Below are positions 42,901 through 50,627 of a stretch of 64,000 bases of DNA, one piece after another. Both the position numbers and the translations under genes were made by a program. Position 1 is the stretch's first letter; the number at the start of each line of letters is the position of its first letter. The notes below the pieces were generated by a model. That model searched no databases, had not been told where the DNA came from, and saw only the letters and a program-made list of their open reading frames with translations. The stretch lies in NCBI RefSeq assembly GCF_006716565.1, contig NZ_VFPG01000001.1:1674001-1738000 (forward strand). The letters are read 5' to 3'. The stretch is from Nocardia bhagyanarayanae. Its GTDB lineage: Bacteria; Actinomycetota; Actinomycetes; Mycobacteriales; Mycobacteriaceae.

Positions 42901-44183
42901 CGTTCCGGATGGGCGAACGCGCCGCGCCACGCCGGAAGCGGCACCGAGGCGGGCAGTGGCACCCGCGCGAGAAGATGCGCCAGACCGAGCACCAGCGGAA
43001 TGCGGATCAACGGCTCGAGTTTGTGCACGTTGCGCAGCGGCGCGCCGGTCGAATCGAGGAAGACCCGCACCGAATCGGCGAACGGACCGCTGAGCTCGCC
43101 GACGTATCCCGCGCAGATCCCGACCAGCCCGACGAGCAGGATCAGCGCCAGCCGCCCGCGATACGGCATCGACCGCATGGCGAGTCCGGCCATGCCCGCG
43201 GCCGCGAGCAGGCCCGTGGCCAGCACCGCGGCGGGTTGGGTCACCAGGACCGCGCCCGCGATGCGTTCCGGCGAGACGAACGGGGTCCAGCTGTCGGTGC
43301 CGCGCAGCACCTCTGCCAGCGACGCCCACTGCGTGGTCACCCCGGAGGATTCGATGTAGTCCAGGAACGGCGGACTCACGCGGCCGAGCAGCAGCAGCGG
43401 CACCGCCCACCAGAACGTGGCGAGCACCAGCAGCGGAATCCAGGCCGCCGTGAAACGCCACCAGCGCTTGTTCGGCTTGTACGAAGCCCACCACAGCAGC
43501 GCGGGCAGGAACGCGGCGACCGTGGCCACGGCGTTCACCGCGCCCATCAACGCGAGCGCCAGCGCACTGCCCGCGGGCGACGCCGCGCCGCCCCGCTTGC
43601 GCCGCCGATACGCGGTGCCGAGCGCGGCGGGGGCCAGCAGCACCCACGGCGCGAGCACCATCGGCAGGGTCTCCGAGGAGATCGAGCCGAGCGTGGTGAG
43701 CACGCGCGGGGACAGCGTGTACGCAACCGCCGCGATGATCCGGGACCCGCGGCTGCCGAGACCGAGCGCCTCGCAGAGCCGGACGATCCCCCAGAACCCG
43801 GCGAGCAGCAGCAACGCCCACCAGATCCGCTGCGTCACCCAAGCGGGCAGGCCGAGCAGATCTCCGGCCGAGAAGAACGCGCCGTGCGGGAAGAAGTACC
43901 CGTAGGCCTGGTTCTGCACCTGGCCCATCGGGGCCTGGCTGCTCCACAGGTGCGCGGCGCGGTCGAGGAAACCCAGCGGGTTCTGCGCCAGGTCGTACTT
44001 CGTGTCGGCGACCGTCAGTCCGGGCGCCTGCAAGAAGGTGAGCAGGAACGCCACGACAACCGTCGCGGCGAACCATCGTCTACCGAGCGGCGCGGCCTCG
44101 GACGGACCCGAGGCCACACCGGAGGAGCCGAGCGAGTCGGCGGGTGAAGCGGAGGTCAGCGGCTCAGCGGCTGCCGTACTCAA
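39960..44183 (-). CDS. aftD: Arabinofuranosyltransferase AftD (GT-C)
   Basis: About 1407 residues. The N-terminal part has a first helix (FAATVVVAFLLTFLQAPGLT), the early external acidic motif VADTKYDLAQNPLGF expected of GT-C enzymes, and roughly eleven helices up to residue 460. A long exported region follows, with two F5/8-type carbohydrate-binding modules recognisable at VVDGDPSTAWISNG (about residue 782) and AATDGDPRTTWTAPED (about 1010), and a terminal helix set (LAALPPRRTS end). It adds alpha-(1->3)-arabinofuranose branches to arabinogalactan and lipoarabinomannan using decaprenyl-phosphoarabinose. The apparent start is TTG 44183, overlapping the DUF2613 gene by 20 nt; a GTG further in is possible. 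Confidence 0.93.
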   Translation of the reverse strand: MSTAAAEPLTSASPADSLGSSGVASGPSEAAPLGRRWFAATVVVAFLLTFLQAPGLTVADTKYDLAQNPLGFLDRAAHLWSSQAPMGQVQNQAYGYFFPHGAFFSAGDLLGLPAWVTQRIWWALLLLAGFWGIVRLCEALGLGSRGSRIIAAVAYTLSPRVLTTLGSISSETLPMVLAPWVLLAPAALGTAYRRRKRGGAASPAGSALALALMGAVNAVATVAAFLPALLWWASYKPNKRWWRFTAAWIPLLVLATFWWAVPLLLLGRVSPPFLDYIESSGVTTQWASLAEVLRGTDSWTPFVSPERIAGAVLVTQPAAVLATGLLAAAGMAGLAMRSMPYRGRLALILLVGLVGICAGYVGELSGPFADSVRVFLDSTGAPLRNVHKLEPLIRIPLVLGLAHLLARVPLPASVPLPAWRGAFAHPERDRMVAVAGLILTALALSTSLAWTGKLAPRGAYDEVPGYWHETADWLAENAADTRALVVPGAPFGSQVWGLTRDEPLQALASTPWAVRDAVPLNPPGTIRAMDSVQRLIADGRPSAGLAATLADQGIGILVLRNDLDPETSRSTRPLLAHRAIEGSPGLTKVAEFGSPIETNVIADGLVADNDLRPAYRAVEIYRVEPRPPAGSDVEIRSGTGAPDSFPGAYTVPLSDVPMVQGGPEVLERLDRDGAAPGPTLLTSDAARAGLPIGPVTVTDTPMDREADFGKVDNHNSALRAPDDARRTHNLVPDYSVPGAELVRGEWSGATVTASSSAADATQLGGAAPGSSTAAVVDGDPSTAWISNGTERAVGQWLRLDLDEPISSGLLRLTTSSAAIGDPVKWVEVRTANGSVSARITEPGAQVSISLPAGRADWLTITAIRTEGGSGGGQFGISELTLDDYSVRDAPVRVDIRHHTVLPPTPEDAQVTAWDLGQEFPGRSACFDAPDRVRCSKGLALAPEEPGLFERTLDSPAPMTVVPDLTVRTRQGPALEALLTDRSRPVARGKADVGDLRGSAFAATDGDPRTTWTAPEDSVRDITGPKPTLTIELPEPALVTGLDITPSLGGLPAAPTSVSVNLGNGPQVRELDDSGEPARISLYPTVTDRIELSVQSWKPVLDKTALGFALTQPPGIAEVAVLGPDYPAPAGLDREVTVPCEAGPTIAMGGRTMGTSVTATVGDLRSGAPVSARVCSDEVLLVPEGRAEVVVAPTELFSVDRLRLNRTDFQPIAPTTDLRLLVLPLSTNVGWEAHTADGRSLAPIVVDGWQQGWLLPADAAGPITISFPVDRWYRLGIFGGLLLLVPLALFAVPRGRRVSADEPTSPRPWRSRVVGALGLIAAATIIAGPAGTGLAAAGLAATHFAARHTVRFLAATAGLGTAVSAAVLSTGPWRAPDGYMGHSLWVQLPALVAVIAVGLAALPPRRTS

Positions 44184-44334
44184 CGTTGTTGAGCAACGAG
44201 GAGTCCGCGTCGCCGCTGCGGTCGATGTCGGGGCGCGTGTTCTGCTGCACCGCCGCGGTGATCACGAACACCGCGATCGCGCCGAGCACGGCACCGGCAA
44301 CCGCACTCGCAACACCAGGAACAGCAAACTTCAT
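44164..44334 (-). CDS. DUF2613 small membrane/secreted protein (Rv0236A-like)
   Basis: 56 residues from ATG 44334, preceded by TTGGAGAG. It has one hydrophobic helix at the start (MKFAVPGVASAVAGAVLGAI, continuing AVFVITAAVQQ) and a short polar end NTRPDIDRSGDADSSLLNNV. The DUF2613 family is a tiny conserved partner gene directly upstream of aftD in mycolic actinomycetes. The 20-nt overlap suggests translational coupling and a possible accessory role for AftD, which is inference. Confidence 0.85.
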   Translation of the reverse strand: MKFAVPGVASAVAGAVLGAIAVFVITAAVQQNTRPDIDRSGDADSSLLNNVEYGSR

Positions 44335-44447
44335 CGCGGCTCTCCAATACATCGGGACAGGCAATTCCGGGTCAACCTACCGCATGATCCGCGCTCAGGG
44401 TGAGCAAGGTGACAATCCGGCGTCTCACAATATCGGGGTAACCCGGA

Positions 44448-45539
44448 TTACTCCGGCACGGCGCACCCGAGTCCGCCCAGGAAGGTGCGCAGTTTGGCGG
44501 TGGTTTCGTCCAGCTCGGACCGCGGTTCGGAGGCCGCGACGATGCCGCCGCCCGCGTAGGCGCGCAGCGCTCGGCCGTCCGCCGACAGTTCGGCGCAGCG
44601 GATCGCCACCACCCATTCGCCGTCACCGTGCGTGTCGCACCAGCCGACCGCGCCGCCGTAGAAGCCGCGGTCCTCCTCGACGTGGTTGATCGTGTCGAGG
44701 GCCAAAACGGTGGGCGTGCCGCAGACCGCGGGCGTGGGATGCAGCAGCAGCGCCAGATCGAGCGCGGTGGTCGACGGGTCGCGCAGGGTGCCGGTGATCG
44801 GCGTGGCCAGATGCCACACGTCGTGCGTATTGACCAGCTGCGGCCCGTCCGGGATGGTCAGCTCGGCGCAGACCGGCGTGAGCACCTGCCGTATCCATTC
44901 GATGACGAACGCGTGCTCGTCGCGGTTCTTCGTGCTGGTCAGCAGGTTGGCGGCCTGCGCGGCGTCCGCGTCCGGATCGGCGCGGCGCGGCAGGGTGCCC
45001 GCCAGCGGGCGCAGCGTCACGGTCGCGCCGTGCCTGGCGACGAGAACCTCCGGCGTCGCGCCCAGCAGCGTCGCGCCGGTGCGTCCGGCGGGTGAGAGAT
45101 CGACCGCGTAGACGTTGGCGTGCGGGTGCCTGGTGAGCAGCTGCGCGGCGACGAGTTCCGGATCGAGCGCGCGGTCCGCCTCGGCGAGCACCGAGCGGGC
45201 GGCGACCACCTTGCGCAGCGGCTGGTCCGGATCGTTCAGCTGCTCGACGAATTTCGTCACTCGCGCGATATGTTCGGCGGGACTTGGTATTTCGGTGACC
45301 ACCCGCACCGCGGGCAGCTCGGGCAGCGCGGCGGGACGCCACGGACCCGCGGTGTGCTCGGCCCGCTCGGGCGCGGCGAGCGCGGCGGGTCGGTTGGGAT
45401 CGAACGGCAGCGCCCCGACGACGATCTCCGCCGCGCCGTTCCGCAAGGCTTTGCGAGCCCGGTTCGCGTCGTCGAAGGCCGTCCGGATCCCGGTCGCGCG
45501 CATCACGCCACCGGGTTGGGCGAGCAGGAATCCGTTCAT
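44448..45539 (-). CDS. Isochorismate synthase (EntC/DhbC type)
   Basis: 363 residues from ATG 45539, with GAGGGG just upstream; the much longer open frame to 45914 is an artefact. The chorismate-enzyme fold shows RKVVAARSVLAEADRALDPE, the GATPEVLVARHGATVTLRPL segment with LAGT, DEHAFVIEWIRQVL (metal/acid region), THDVWHLATPITGTL, HPTPAVCGTP and EEDRGFYGGAVGW. It converts chorismate to isochorismate, used for menaquinone or for salicylate/dihydroxybenzoate siderophores. No siderophore or men genes are near, so the pathway cannot be named. It follows the universal stress protein gene on the same strand by 62 nt. Confidence 0.9.
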   Translation of the reverse strand: MNGFLLAQPGGVMRATGIRTAFDDANRARKALRNGAAEIVVGALPFDPNRPAALAAPERAEHTAGPWRPAALPELPAVRVVTEIPSPAEHIARVTKFVEQLNDPDQPLRKVVAARSVLAEADRALDPELVAAQLLTRHPHANVYAVDLSPAGRTGATLLGATPEVLVARHGATVTLRPLAGTLPRRADPDADAAQAANLLTSTKNRDEHAFVIEWIRQVLTPVCAELTIPDGPQLVNTHDVWHLATPITGTLRDPSTTALDLALLLHPTPAVCGTPTVLALDTINHVEEDRGFYGGAVGWCDTHGDGEWVVAIRCAELSADGRALRAYAGGGIVAASEPRSELDETTAKLRTFLGGLGCAVPE

Positions 45540-45601
45540 GACCCCTCGACCATAGCGGCGCGCGACGACCGCGGGCGCGTATGAGCGACCGAGATCACGG
45601 G

Positions 45602-46087
45602 TCAGAATTCGCGCTGCGGTTCCTTTCCGGGCGGAACCATCAGCACCGGACGGTGGCAGTGCTTCAACACCGCGTCGGCGACGCTGCTGTGCAACAGGGC
45701 GCGGATGCCCGTCGCGCCGCGGGTGCCCGCGACGATGATGTCCACGTCCAAGTCGTCGGCGCATTCGACGATGGCGTTCCAGATGGTCGTGGTGCATTCC
45801 GCGGTGCGCGCCTCGGCGTTCAGTCCCGCGAGCTTGGCCAGGCGCACGCCCTCGGTGTTGATGTTGCGGGCGTCGACGTAGGCGATGTCCTCGATCTCCT
45901 CGTCGGGCACCCACTCGGGCTGCATCACGCCCGACAACCCCGACAGCCGAGCGGCCTGGCGCACCATGGGTTCCCAGGCCGTGAGCACAACGGCTCTGTT
46001 CGCGGAGAGGAACCGGCCGGCGTATTCGATGGCGCGCTTGGCGTTCTCGGAGCCGTCGTAGGCGATGAGCATCAGATCGCAGGGCAC
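45602..46087 (-). CDS. Universal stress protein (UspA family), single domain
   Basis: 161 residues from GTG 46087, chosen for AGGAGG 5 nt upstream; longer frames to 46255 are rejected. The Usp fold is seen in DLMLIAYDGSENAKRAIEYA at the start and VDIIVAGTRGATGIRALLHS near the end, then ADAVLKHCHRPVLMVPPG. The nucleotide-binding loop GxxG is present, but the following Gly-Ser is Ser-Ser, so ATP binding is uncertain. Such proteins respond to hypoxia or other stresses in related genera. It is divergent from the ADP-ribosylglycohydrolase gene. Confidence 0.9.
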   Translation of the reverse strand: MPCDLMLIAYDGSENAKRAIEYAGRFLSANRAVVLTAWEPMVRQAARLSGLSGVMQPEWVPDEEIEDIAYVDARNINTEGVRLAKLAGLNAEARTAECTTTIWNAIVECADDLDVDIIVAGTRGATGIRALLHSSVADAVLKHCHRPVLMVPPGKEPQREF

Positions 46088-46216
46088 GGTGACCTCCTGG
46101 TCAAGTCTCCTGGCTATGGAACCGACACTACCCCCGCGCCACGGTCCCCGGCGGCTGCGGCGCGCAGGGATAATCGGCCTTGGGAACACGGTTGAGCAGC
46201 GGAAACCGGGAGCGCG

Positions 46217-47872
46217 ATGGACCGGACGATCGAAGCGGTGTTCTACGGCAGGCACGAGGCCGACCCGCGTGCGCTGCTGTATTTCGAGTGGCGCGAGCGT
46301 CTCGAATCCGGGTATCCGGTCGCGGGGTTCGAGTCGGCGGTTCGGGCGTTGGCGGGGGCCGAGACGGTTGATGCCGAGGGGTGTTGGGCGTTGTTGGGGG
46401 AGATCGAGTCGGTGGGGCGGGATCCGGGGTGGGGATATGAGGAGGGGGAGTCCGAAGTCGCGCTCTCGGTGCAGGCCGGGCGGTCTGAGTCGGCGGGTGG
46501 AGAGTCGGCGGTTCGGCGATCCGACGCGCGGGCCGGCGGTGTGGGGTTCGGGTCCGCGGGGGTTGGCTCGGGTGGTTGCGAGTCGACCGGGACTGGTTCG
46601 GAGTCCGGACAGGCGTCGGTCCGGCCTCCGCCTCCCGGCGGTTCCACTTCGGCTGCCGCTGGATCGGCCGATCCCTCATCGAGCGTTTCCTTCGACAACA
46701 CCGCCGTGGCAGCCCCTCGGGCATTGATTGGCGTCGCGTCGTCGGATGCCGGGCCGGTCGGGTTGGTGTCGAGCGCGTCACCTGGTTCGTCCGCCAGTTC
46801 CCTCGCATCAGACGAACTCTTCGACCGCGTCTACGGCGGCTGGCTGGGCCGGTGCGTCGGCTGCGCGCTCGGGAAACCGCTGGAGAACGGGTTCGTGTGG
46901 ACGCGCGAACACATCCGTACCTATCTGGAACGGGCAGGCGCGTATCCGCTGACCGACTACGTCCCCGCCTTGCTCCCACCCTCGCCCCGGTTCCCGCTCA
47001 ACCCGACCTGGCCGGTGTCGGCGCGCGGCCGCATCGATGGCGCTCCGCGCGACGACGACATCGACTACACCGTCCTAGGACTGCACCTCCTCGAATCCCG
47101 CGGCCTGAACTTCACCGCCGACGACGTCGCAAAGCTGTGGTTGGAACGCATTCCCTTCCTCCAGACCTACACCGCCGAACGTGTCGCCTACCGGAACCTC
47201 GTCGACGGCCTGCACCCGCCGCGGACAGCCGAAGTCCGCAACCCCTACCGCGAGTGGATCGGCGCCATGATCCGCGCCGACATCTTCGGCTACGTCAGCC
47301 CGGGCGATCCGGAGCGCGCCGCGGGTCTTGCTGCTCGTGAGGCGGCCGTATCCCATACGGGGAACGGCGTTTTCGCGGCCATGTGGGCGGCCGCCCTGGT
47401 CGCTGCCGCCTTTACCGGGCAGGACTCGGTGCGTGGCACTTCCGCCGTGACGTCCGCTCTCGTGGCCGCCCAGAATGTCCTGCCGCCTCGTTCGCGTTTG
47501 GCGATCGCTCTTGCGGAGGTTCACGCCGACTTCGAGCGCGGTCTCTCATGGGAGGAGGCTGTGGACGACATCGACGCCAGGCACGGGGGATACAACTGGG
47601 TTCACGCCATACCCAACGCGTGCCGGGTGGCCGCCGGGTTGCTCTGGGGTGGTGGCGATTTCACGCGGACGATTGCTTCGACGGTGCAGAGTGGGGCCGA
47701 TACCGATTCCAATGGAGCTACCGCCGGGTCGGTCGCTGGAATTCTGGTGGGCGCGAAGGGGATTCCTGGGCATTGGATCGAGCCGGTGCATGACATGTTG
47801 CACAGTGCGGTCATGGGTTATGACGGTGTGCGCATTTCGGAGCTTGCTCGACGTACGTGTGCACTGGTCTGA
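46217..47872 (+). CDS. ADP-ribosylglycohydrolase-family protein with extra N-terminal domain
   Basis: 551 residues. The C-terminal 350 residues are an ARH/DraG domain: DRVYGGWLGRCVGCALGKPL, the metal-binding acids in DGAPRDDDIDYTVLGLHLLE, and the second metal site in QSGADTDSNGATAGSVAGIL, then GIPGHWIEP. About 85 N-terminal residues (MDRTIEAVFYGRHEADPRAL) form a separate small domain not recognised here. A 110-residue Gly/Ser/Val-rich linker joins the two, with base composition unlike the core. The enzyme probably removes ADP-ribose from proteins or nucleic acids. GGGAGCG precedes the ATG. No ADP-ribosyltransferase gene is near. Confidence 0.88.
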   Translation: MDRTIEAVFYGRHEADPRALLYFEWRERLESGYPVAGFESAVRALAGAETVDAEGCWALLGEIESVGRDPGWGYEEGESEVALSVQAGRSESAGGESAVRRSDARAGGVGFGSAGVGSGGCESTGTGSESGQASVRPPPPGGSTSAAAGSADPSSSVSFDNTAVAAPRALIGVASSDAGPVGLVSSASPGSSASSLASDELFDRVYGGWLGRCVGCALGKPLENGFVWTREHIRTYLERAGAYPLTDYVPALLPPSPRFPLNPTWPVSARGRIDGAPRDDDIDYTVLGLHLLESRGLNFTADDVAKLWLERIPFLQTYTAERVAYRNLVDGLHPPRTAEVRNPYREWIGAMIRADIFGYVSPGDPERAAGLAAREAAVSHTGNGVFAAMWAAALVAAAFTGQDSVRGTSAVTSALVAAQNVLPPRSRLAIALAEVHADFERGLSWEEAVDDIDARHGGYNWVHAIPNACRVAAGLLWGGGDFTRTIASTVQSGADTDSNGATAGSVAGILVGAKGIPGHWIEPVHDMLHSAVMGYDGVRISELARRTCALV

Positions 47873-47986
47873 CGCGGGTCGCGTGCGGTCGGCTGGTGGC
47901 GGCTTTGTATCCGGATTAGCAGGCCATACAAGGTAACCGGGGATTTCGGTGCGTCCTGGTCGGATGCTGCGGTTGGTTGACGGTTT

Positions 47987-48074
47987 CCAATGTTGCGGGT
48001 TCCCAAGGGGGTAGGCCTACCAAGGTTTCACACCCAATGTTGTGGCGGACCAAAAGGTTTGCCTACCCAGGTTT
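47987..48074. repeat. Imperfect tandem duplication, period 46-47 bp
   Basis: CCAATGTTG occurs at 47987-47995 and 48034-48042; CCTACCAAGGTTT at 48016-48028 is matched by CCTACCCAGGTTT at 48062-48074. The intervening bases are partly conserved. Function unknown. Confidence 0.6.
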
Positions 48075-48250
48075 TCCTCTGAGCAGTGCTGGGCGCGTCG
48101 TGTGCCGTACCCGGCTTACCTCCCGCAGTTGGGTGGGTGGGGCTCTGTTCCGGCGTGGTCGACTGGCTGTGGTTGCGTTCAGGGAGGGCAATCGGGAGTG
48201 TTTGGCCGGTTTATTTCGGGAGGGCTGTTGGTCTGCCATGGGCTCAACCG

Positions 48251-48352
48251 CCATTTGACTACCGTCGATAGAGAAATGGTGGTTGCCCGAAATCGACGGT
48301 AGTCAAATGGTGGTTATCTGATCTCGAGCAGCAACCATTTGACTACCGTCGA
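48251..48352. repeat. Interspersed palindromic repeat, copy C (GACTAC arm type)
   Basis: Order: CCATTTGACTACCGTCGA (48251-48268), TAGAGAAATGG (48269-48279), 13 nt, the inverted arm TCGACGGTAGTCAAATGG (48293-48310), a 24-nt spacer, then CCATTTGACTACCGTCGA (48335-48352). The last two arms form a perfect 18-bp stem. It ends about 100 nt before the lpqI -10 box. Confidence 0.88.
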
Positions 48353-48448
48353 TTGTTCAGCCCCCTTGACATCGCACGGGCGGCTGCCGCAGGTGCCCGC
48401 AGGCGTGCAATCGGCACCCCGCAAAACACCCCCGCTTCCTCCTCGCAC

Positions 48449-48454
48449 TACCGT
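48449..48454 (+). promoter_or_regulatory. -10 box (TACCGT) of lpqI
   Basis: TACCGT is followed by 6 nt and ATG 48461, giving a leaderless transcript. Confidence 0.5.
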
Positions 48455-48460
48455 TGACCT

Positions 48461-49624
48461 ATGCGGAAGACGCCTCTCGTCCTGCTCGCACTCTGCGCCG
48501 CGGTCGCCACCGCCTGCTCCAACGGCGAAGGCCCGGCTCCCGCCACGTCGCGCGCCGAAACCCCCGAAACGACGCTGGCCGCGCCGGCTGCCCCGCCCAG
48601 CCCGGCCCAGCGCGACTGCGGCGCCGAGTACCTCGCGAAGTTCACGCCGAGGCAGAAGCTCGCGCAGCTGCTCACCGTCGGCGTCACCGGGGGCGCCGAC
48701 GCGGCGAACGTCGTGCGCAACGAGCAGGTCGGCGGCATTTTCATCGGAGGCTGGACCGACCGGTCGCTGATCTCGGGGCCCGCGCTGGACGCGGTGAAAG
48801 CGGCCGCGACGACGCCGTTGATGGTGACCATCGATGAGGAGGGCGGCCGGGTCTCGCGGGTTCGCGACATCATCGGGGCGGTCCCGTCGGCCCGTGTCAC
48901 CGCGCAGACCATGACACCCGAGCAGTTCTACGACGCGACCGTCACCCGGGGGCGCGACCTGAAGGAACTCGGCATCACGGTCAACTTCGCCCCGGACGTG
49001 GATGTGAGCAGCCAGCCCGACGACACCGTCATCGGTGACCGCTCCTTCTCCGATGACCCCGAGGTGGTCACCCGCTACGCCGACGCCTACATCCGCGCGA
49101 TGCGCGAGGTCGGCGTCGGCACCGTGATGAAGCACTTCCCCGGCCACGGCTCCGGATCGGGCGACTCGCACACCGGTGCGGTGCGCACGCCGCCGCTGGA
49201 TCAGCTCCAGACGGCCGACCTGGTGCCGTTCCGGAACTTGATCGGCTCGGGCGCGGCCGTGATGGTGGGCCACCTCGACGTCCCCGGTCTGACCGACCCG
49301 AACGTGCCCGCGAGCATCAGCCCGCAGGTCATGTCGCTGCTGCGCGAGGGCACCGGCTACGGGGCCGCACCGTTCGACGGCCCGATCTTCACCGACGACC
49401 TCGGCGGTATGGCGGCCATCACCAGCCGGATGACGATCGAGGACGCGGTCGAAGCCGCGCTGGTCGCGGGCGCCGACAATGCCCTGTGGATCACCACCGA
49501 CGCCGTCCCGACCGTTCTCGACCAGCTCGAGCAGGCGATGGCGAGCGGTCGCCTACCCGCCGCGCAGGTCGACCGCTCGGTGCTGCGGATGGCCGCGTAC
49601 AAGGGTGCTCTGCCGCCCTGCTGA
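48461..49624 (+). CDS. lpqI: Lipoprotein beta-N-acetylglucosaminidase, GH3 (LpqI/NagZ)
   Basis: 387 residues. A lipoprotein signal is present: MRKTPLVLLALCAAVATACS, with the Cys of the lipobox at residue 19, so the enzyme is tethered to the outer face of the membrane. The GH3 domain shows MVTIDEEGGRVSRVRDI and the NagZ-type His-Asp catalytic loop VMKHFPGHGSGSGDSHTGAV, then AVMVGHLDVPGLTD and IFTDDLGGMAAI (probable nucleophile Asp). It removes N-acetylglucosamine from muropeptides in cell-wall recycling. The counterpart in M. tuberculosis is Rv0237. Confidence 0.94.
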   Translation: MRKTPLVLLALCAAVATACSNGEGPAPATSRAETPETTLAAPAAPPSPAQRDCGAEYLAKFTPRQKLAQLLTVGVTGGADAANVVRNEQVGGIFIGGWTDRSLISGPALDAVKAAATTPLMVTIDEEGGRVSRVRDIIGAVPSARVTAQTMTPEQFYDATVTRGRDLKELGITVNFAPDVDVSSQPDDTVIGDRSFSDDPEVVTRYADAYIRAMREVGVGTVMKHFPGHGSGSGDSHTGAVRTPPLDQLQTADLVPFRNLIGSGAAVMVGHLDVPGLTDPNVPASISPQVMSLLREGTGYGAAPFDGPIFTDDLGGMAAITSRMTIEDAVEAALVAGADNALWITTDAVPTVLDQLEQAMASGRLPAAQVDRSVLRMAAYKGALPPC

Positions 49625-49884
49625 GTGTGCGGCCGGTGGCACAGCCGCACGTACGCCCGAAGCGCACCTTCGTATGACGTACAGGCGGCCTGTCCGCCGC
49701 GCCCCGTAGTATCGCTGAGTTTCCGCCGACGGTCCCGCCATCGGCGATGTCGACCGGCCCGGCCCATTCGGCGGCCCTGCCGGACGGCATTCGCCCTGCG
49801 GCTCGCCGTGCAGGCGGGGGGAGGCGCTGACCTGTTCCACCGCACAGCTGGCCGCGGCGACTGGTGAGCAAATCCGTCCGGCGG

Positions 49885-49904
49885 AACTTACCTTGGAGTA
49901 ATAT
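49885..49904. promoter_or_regulatory. Operator-like palindrome upstream of the TetR gene
   Basis: AACTTACCTTGGAGTAATAT contains TTAC-N6-GTAA, the same core as the 22-bp palindrome between fabG4 and fadA2 (54285-54306). It lies 30 nt before ATG 49934, in the right place for autoregulation. Confidence 0.6.
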
Positions 49905-49933
49905 AAGAGATTCACCATGCGGTAGGAGAGTGG

Positions 49934-50533
49934 ATGGCGGGCGGAACGAAGCGACTTCCTCGGGCGGTTCGTGAGCAGCAGATGCTCGACGCCGCGGTCG
50001 AGGTGTTTGCGCGCAAGGGCTTCCACGATACGTCGATGGATGCGATCGCCGCCGAGGCGAAGATCTCCAAACCGATGTTGTACCTCTATTACGGCTCCAA
50101 GGACGAACTGTTCCGCGCGTGCATCCAGCGCGAGGGCCTGCGCTTCATCGAGGCCGTCGCGCCCGCCGGTAACCCGCTGCTCACTCCGCACGAGCAGGTC
50201 CGCACCGCGCTGGAGGGCTTCCTCGGGTTCGTCGACCGCAACCGCAAGTCCTGGCAGGTGCTCTACCGCCAAGCGATCGGGCAGCAAGCCTTCGCCTCCG
50301 AGATCGACAACGCGCGCGAGCGAGTCATCGAGCTCACCGCCAAGCTGCTCGAATCCAGCGCCAAGCACGCCGAACCTGGCACCAACTTCGACGTCGTCGC
50401 GGTCGCGGTGATCGGAGCAGGTGAGGCGATCGCCGACCGGGTCGCCAGCGGGCGCATCGAGGTCGCCGAGGCGGTGGACCTGCTCGACGATCTGGCCTGG
50501 CGCGGTCTGGCCGGTCGCAAGAAGCCGGAATAG
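49934..50533 (+). CDS. TetR-family regulator (Rv0238-like)
   Basis: 199 residues. The helix-turn-helix fills residues 12-58 (REQQMLDAAVEVFARKGFHD, then MDAIAAEAKISKPMLYLYYG). The C-terminal ligand domain is alpha-helical, typical in length. GTAGGAG lies 7 nt before the ATG. A TTAC-N6-GTAA palindrome upstream of its own gene recurs in the fabG4/fadA2 divergent promoter 4.4 kb away, so it probably represses the htdX-fabG4 and fadA2 genes and itself in response to an acyl-CoA or fatty acid. Confidence 0.9.
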   Translation: MAGGTKRLPRAVREQQMLDAAVEVFARKGFHDTSMDAIAAEAKISKPMLYLYYGSKDELFRACIQREGLRFIEAVAPAGNPLLTPHEQVRTALEGFLGFVDRNRKSWQVLYRQAIGQQAFASEIDNARERVIELTAKLLESSAKHAEPGTNFDVVAVAVIGAGEAIADRVASGRIEVAEAVDLLDDLAWRGLAGRKKPE

Positions 50534-50627
50534 CCGCATACCGTTTGCCAGCCGCGCTCCGCTCTGCCACTCTCTGTCGAGATCACAGCAGGAGGGCCCG
50601 CGCGGGCTCGGGGACAAACGGGGAAAA

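Larger units (their letters stand above)
47873..48460. other. 588-nt intergenic stretch with two kinds of repeat
   Basis: Holds a two-fold imperfect tandem repeat of about 46-47 bp (47987-48074), palindromic repeat copy C (48251-48352) and the lpqI promoter (48449-48454). It is less GC-rich than the flanking genes. Several short plus-strand frames exist, but none has a good ribosome site or convincing composition. Confidence 0.6.

Noticed and set aside
44448..45914. 488-aa version of isochorismate synthase
   Set aside because: The first 125 residues are read through the universal stress protein gene in the wrong frame; family similarity begins at ATG 45539.
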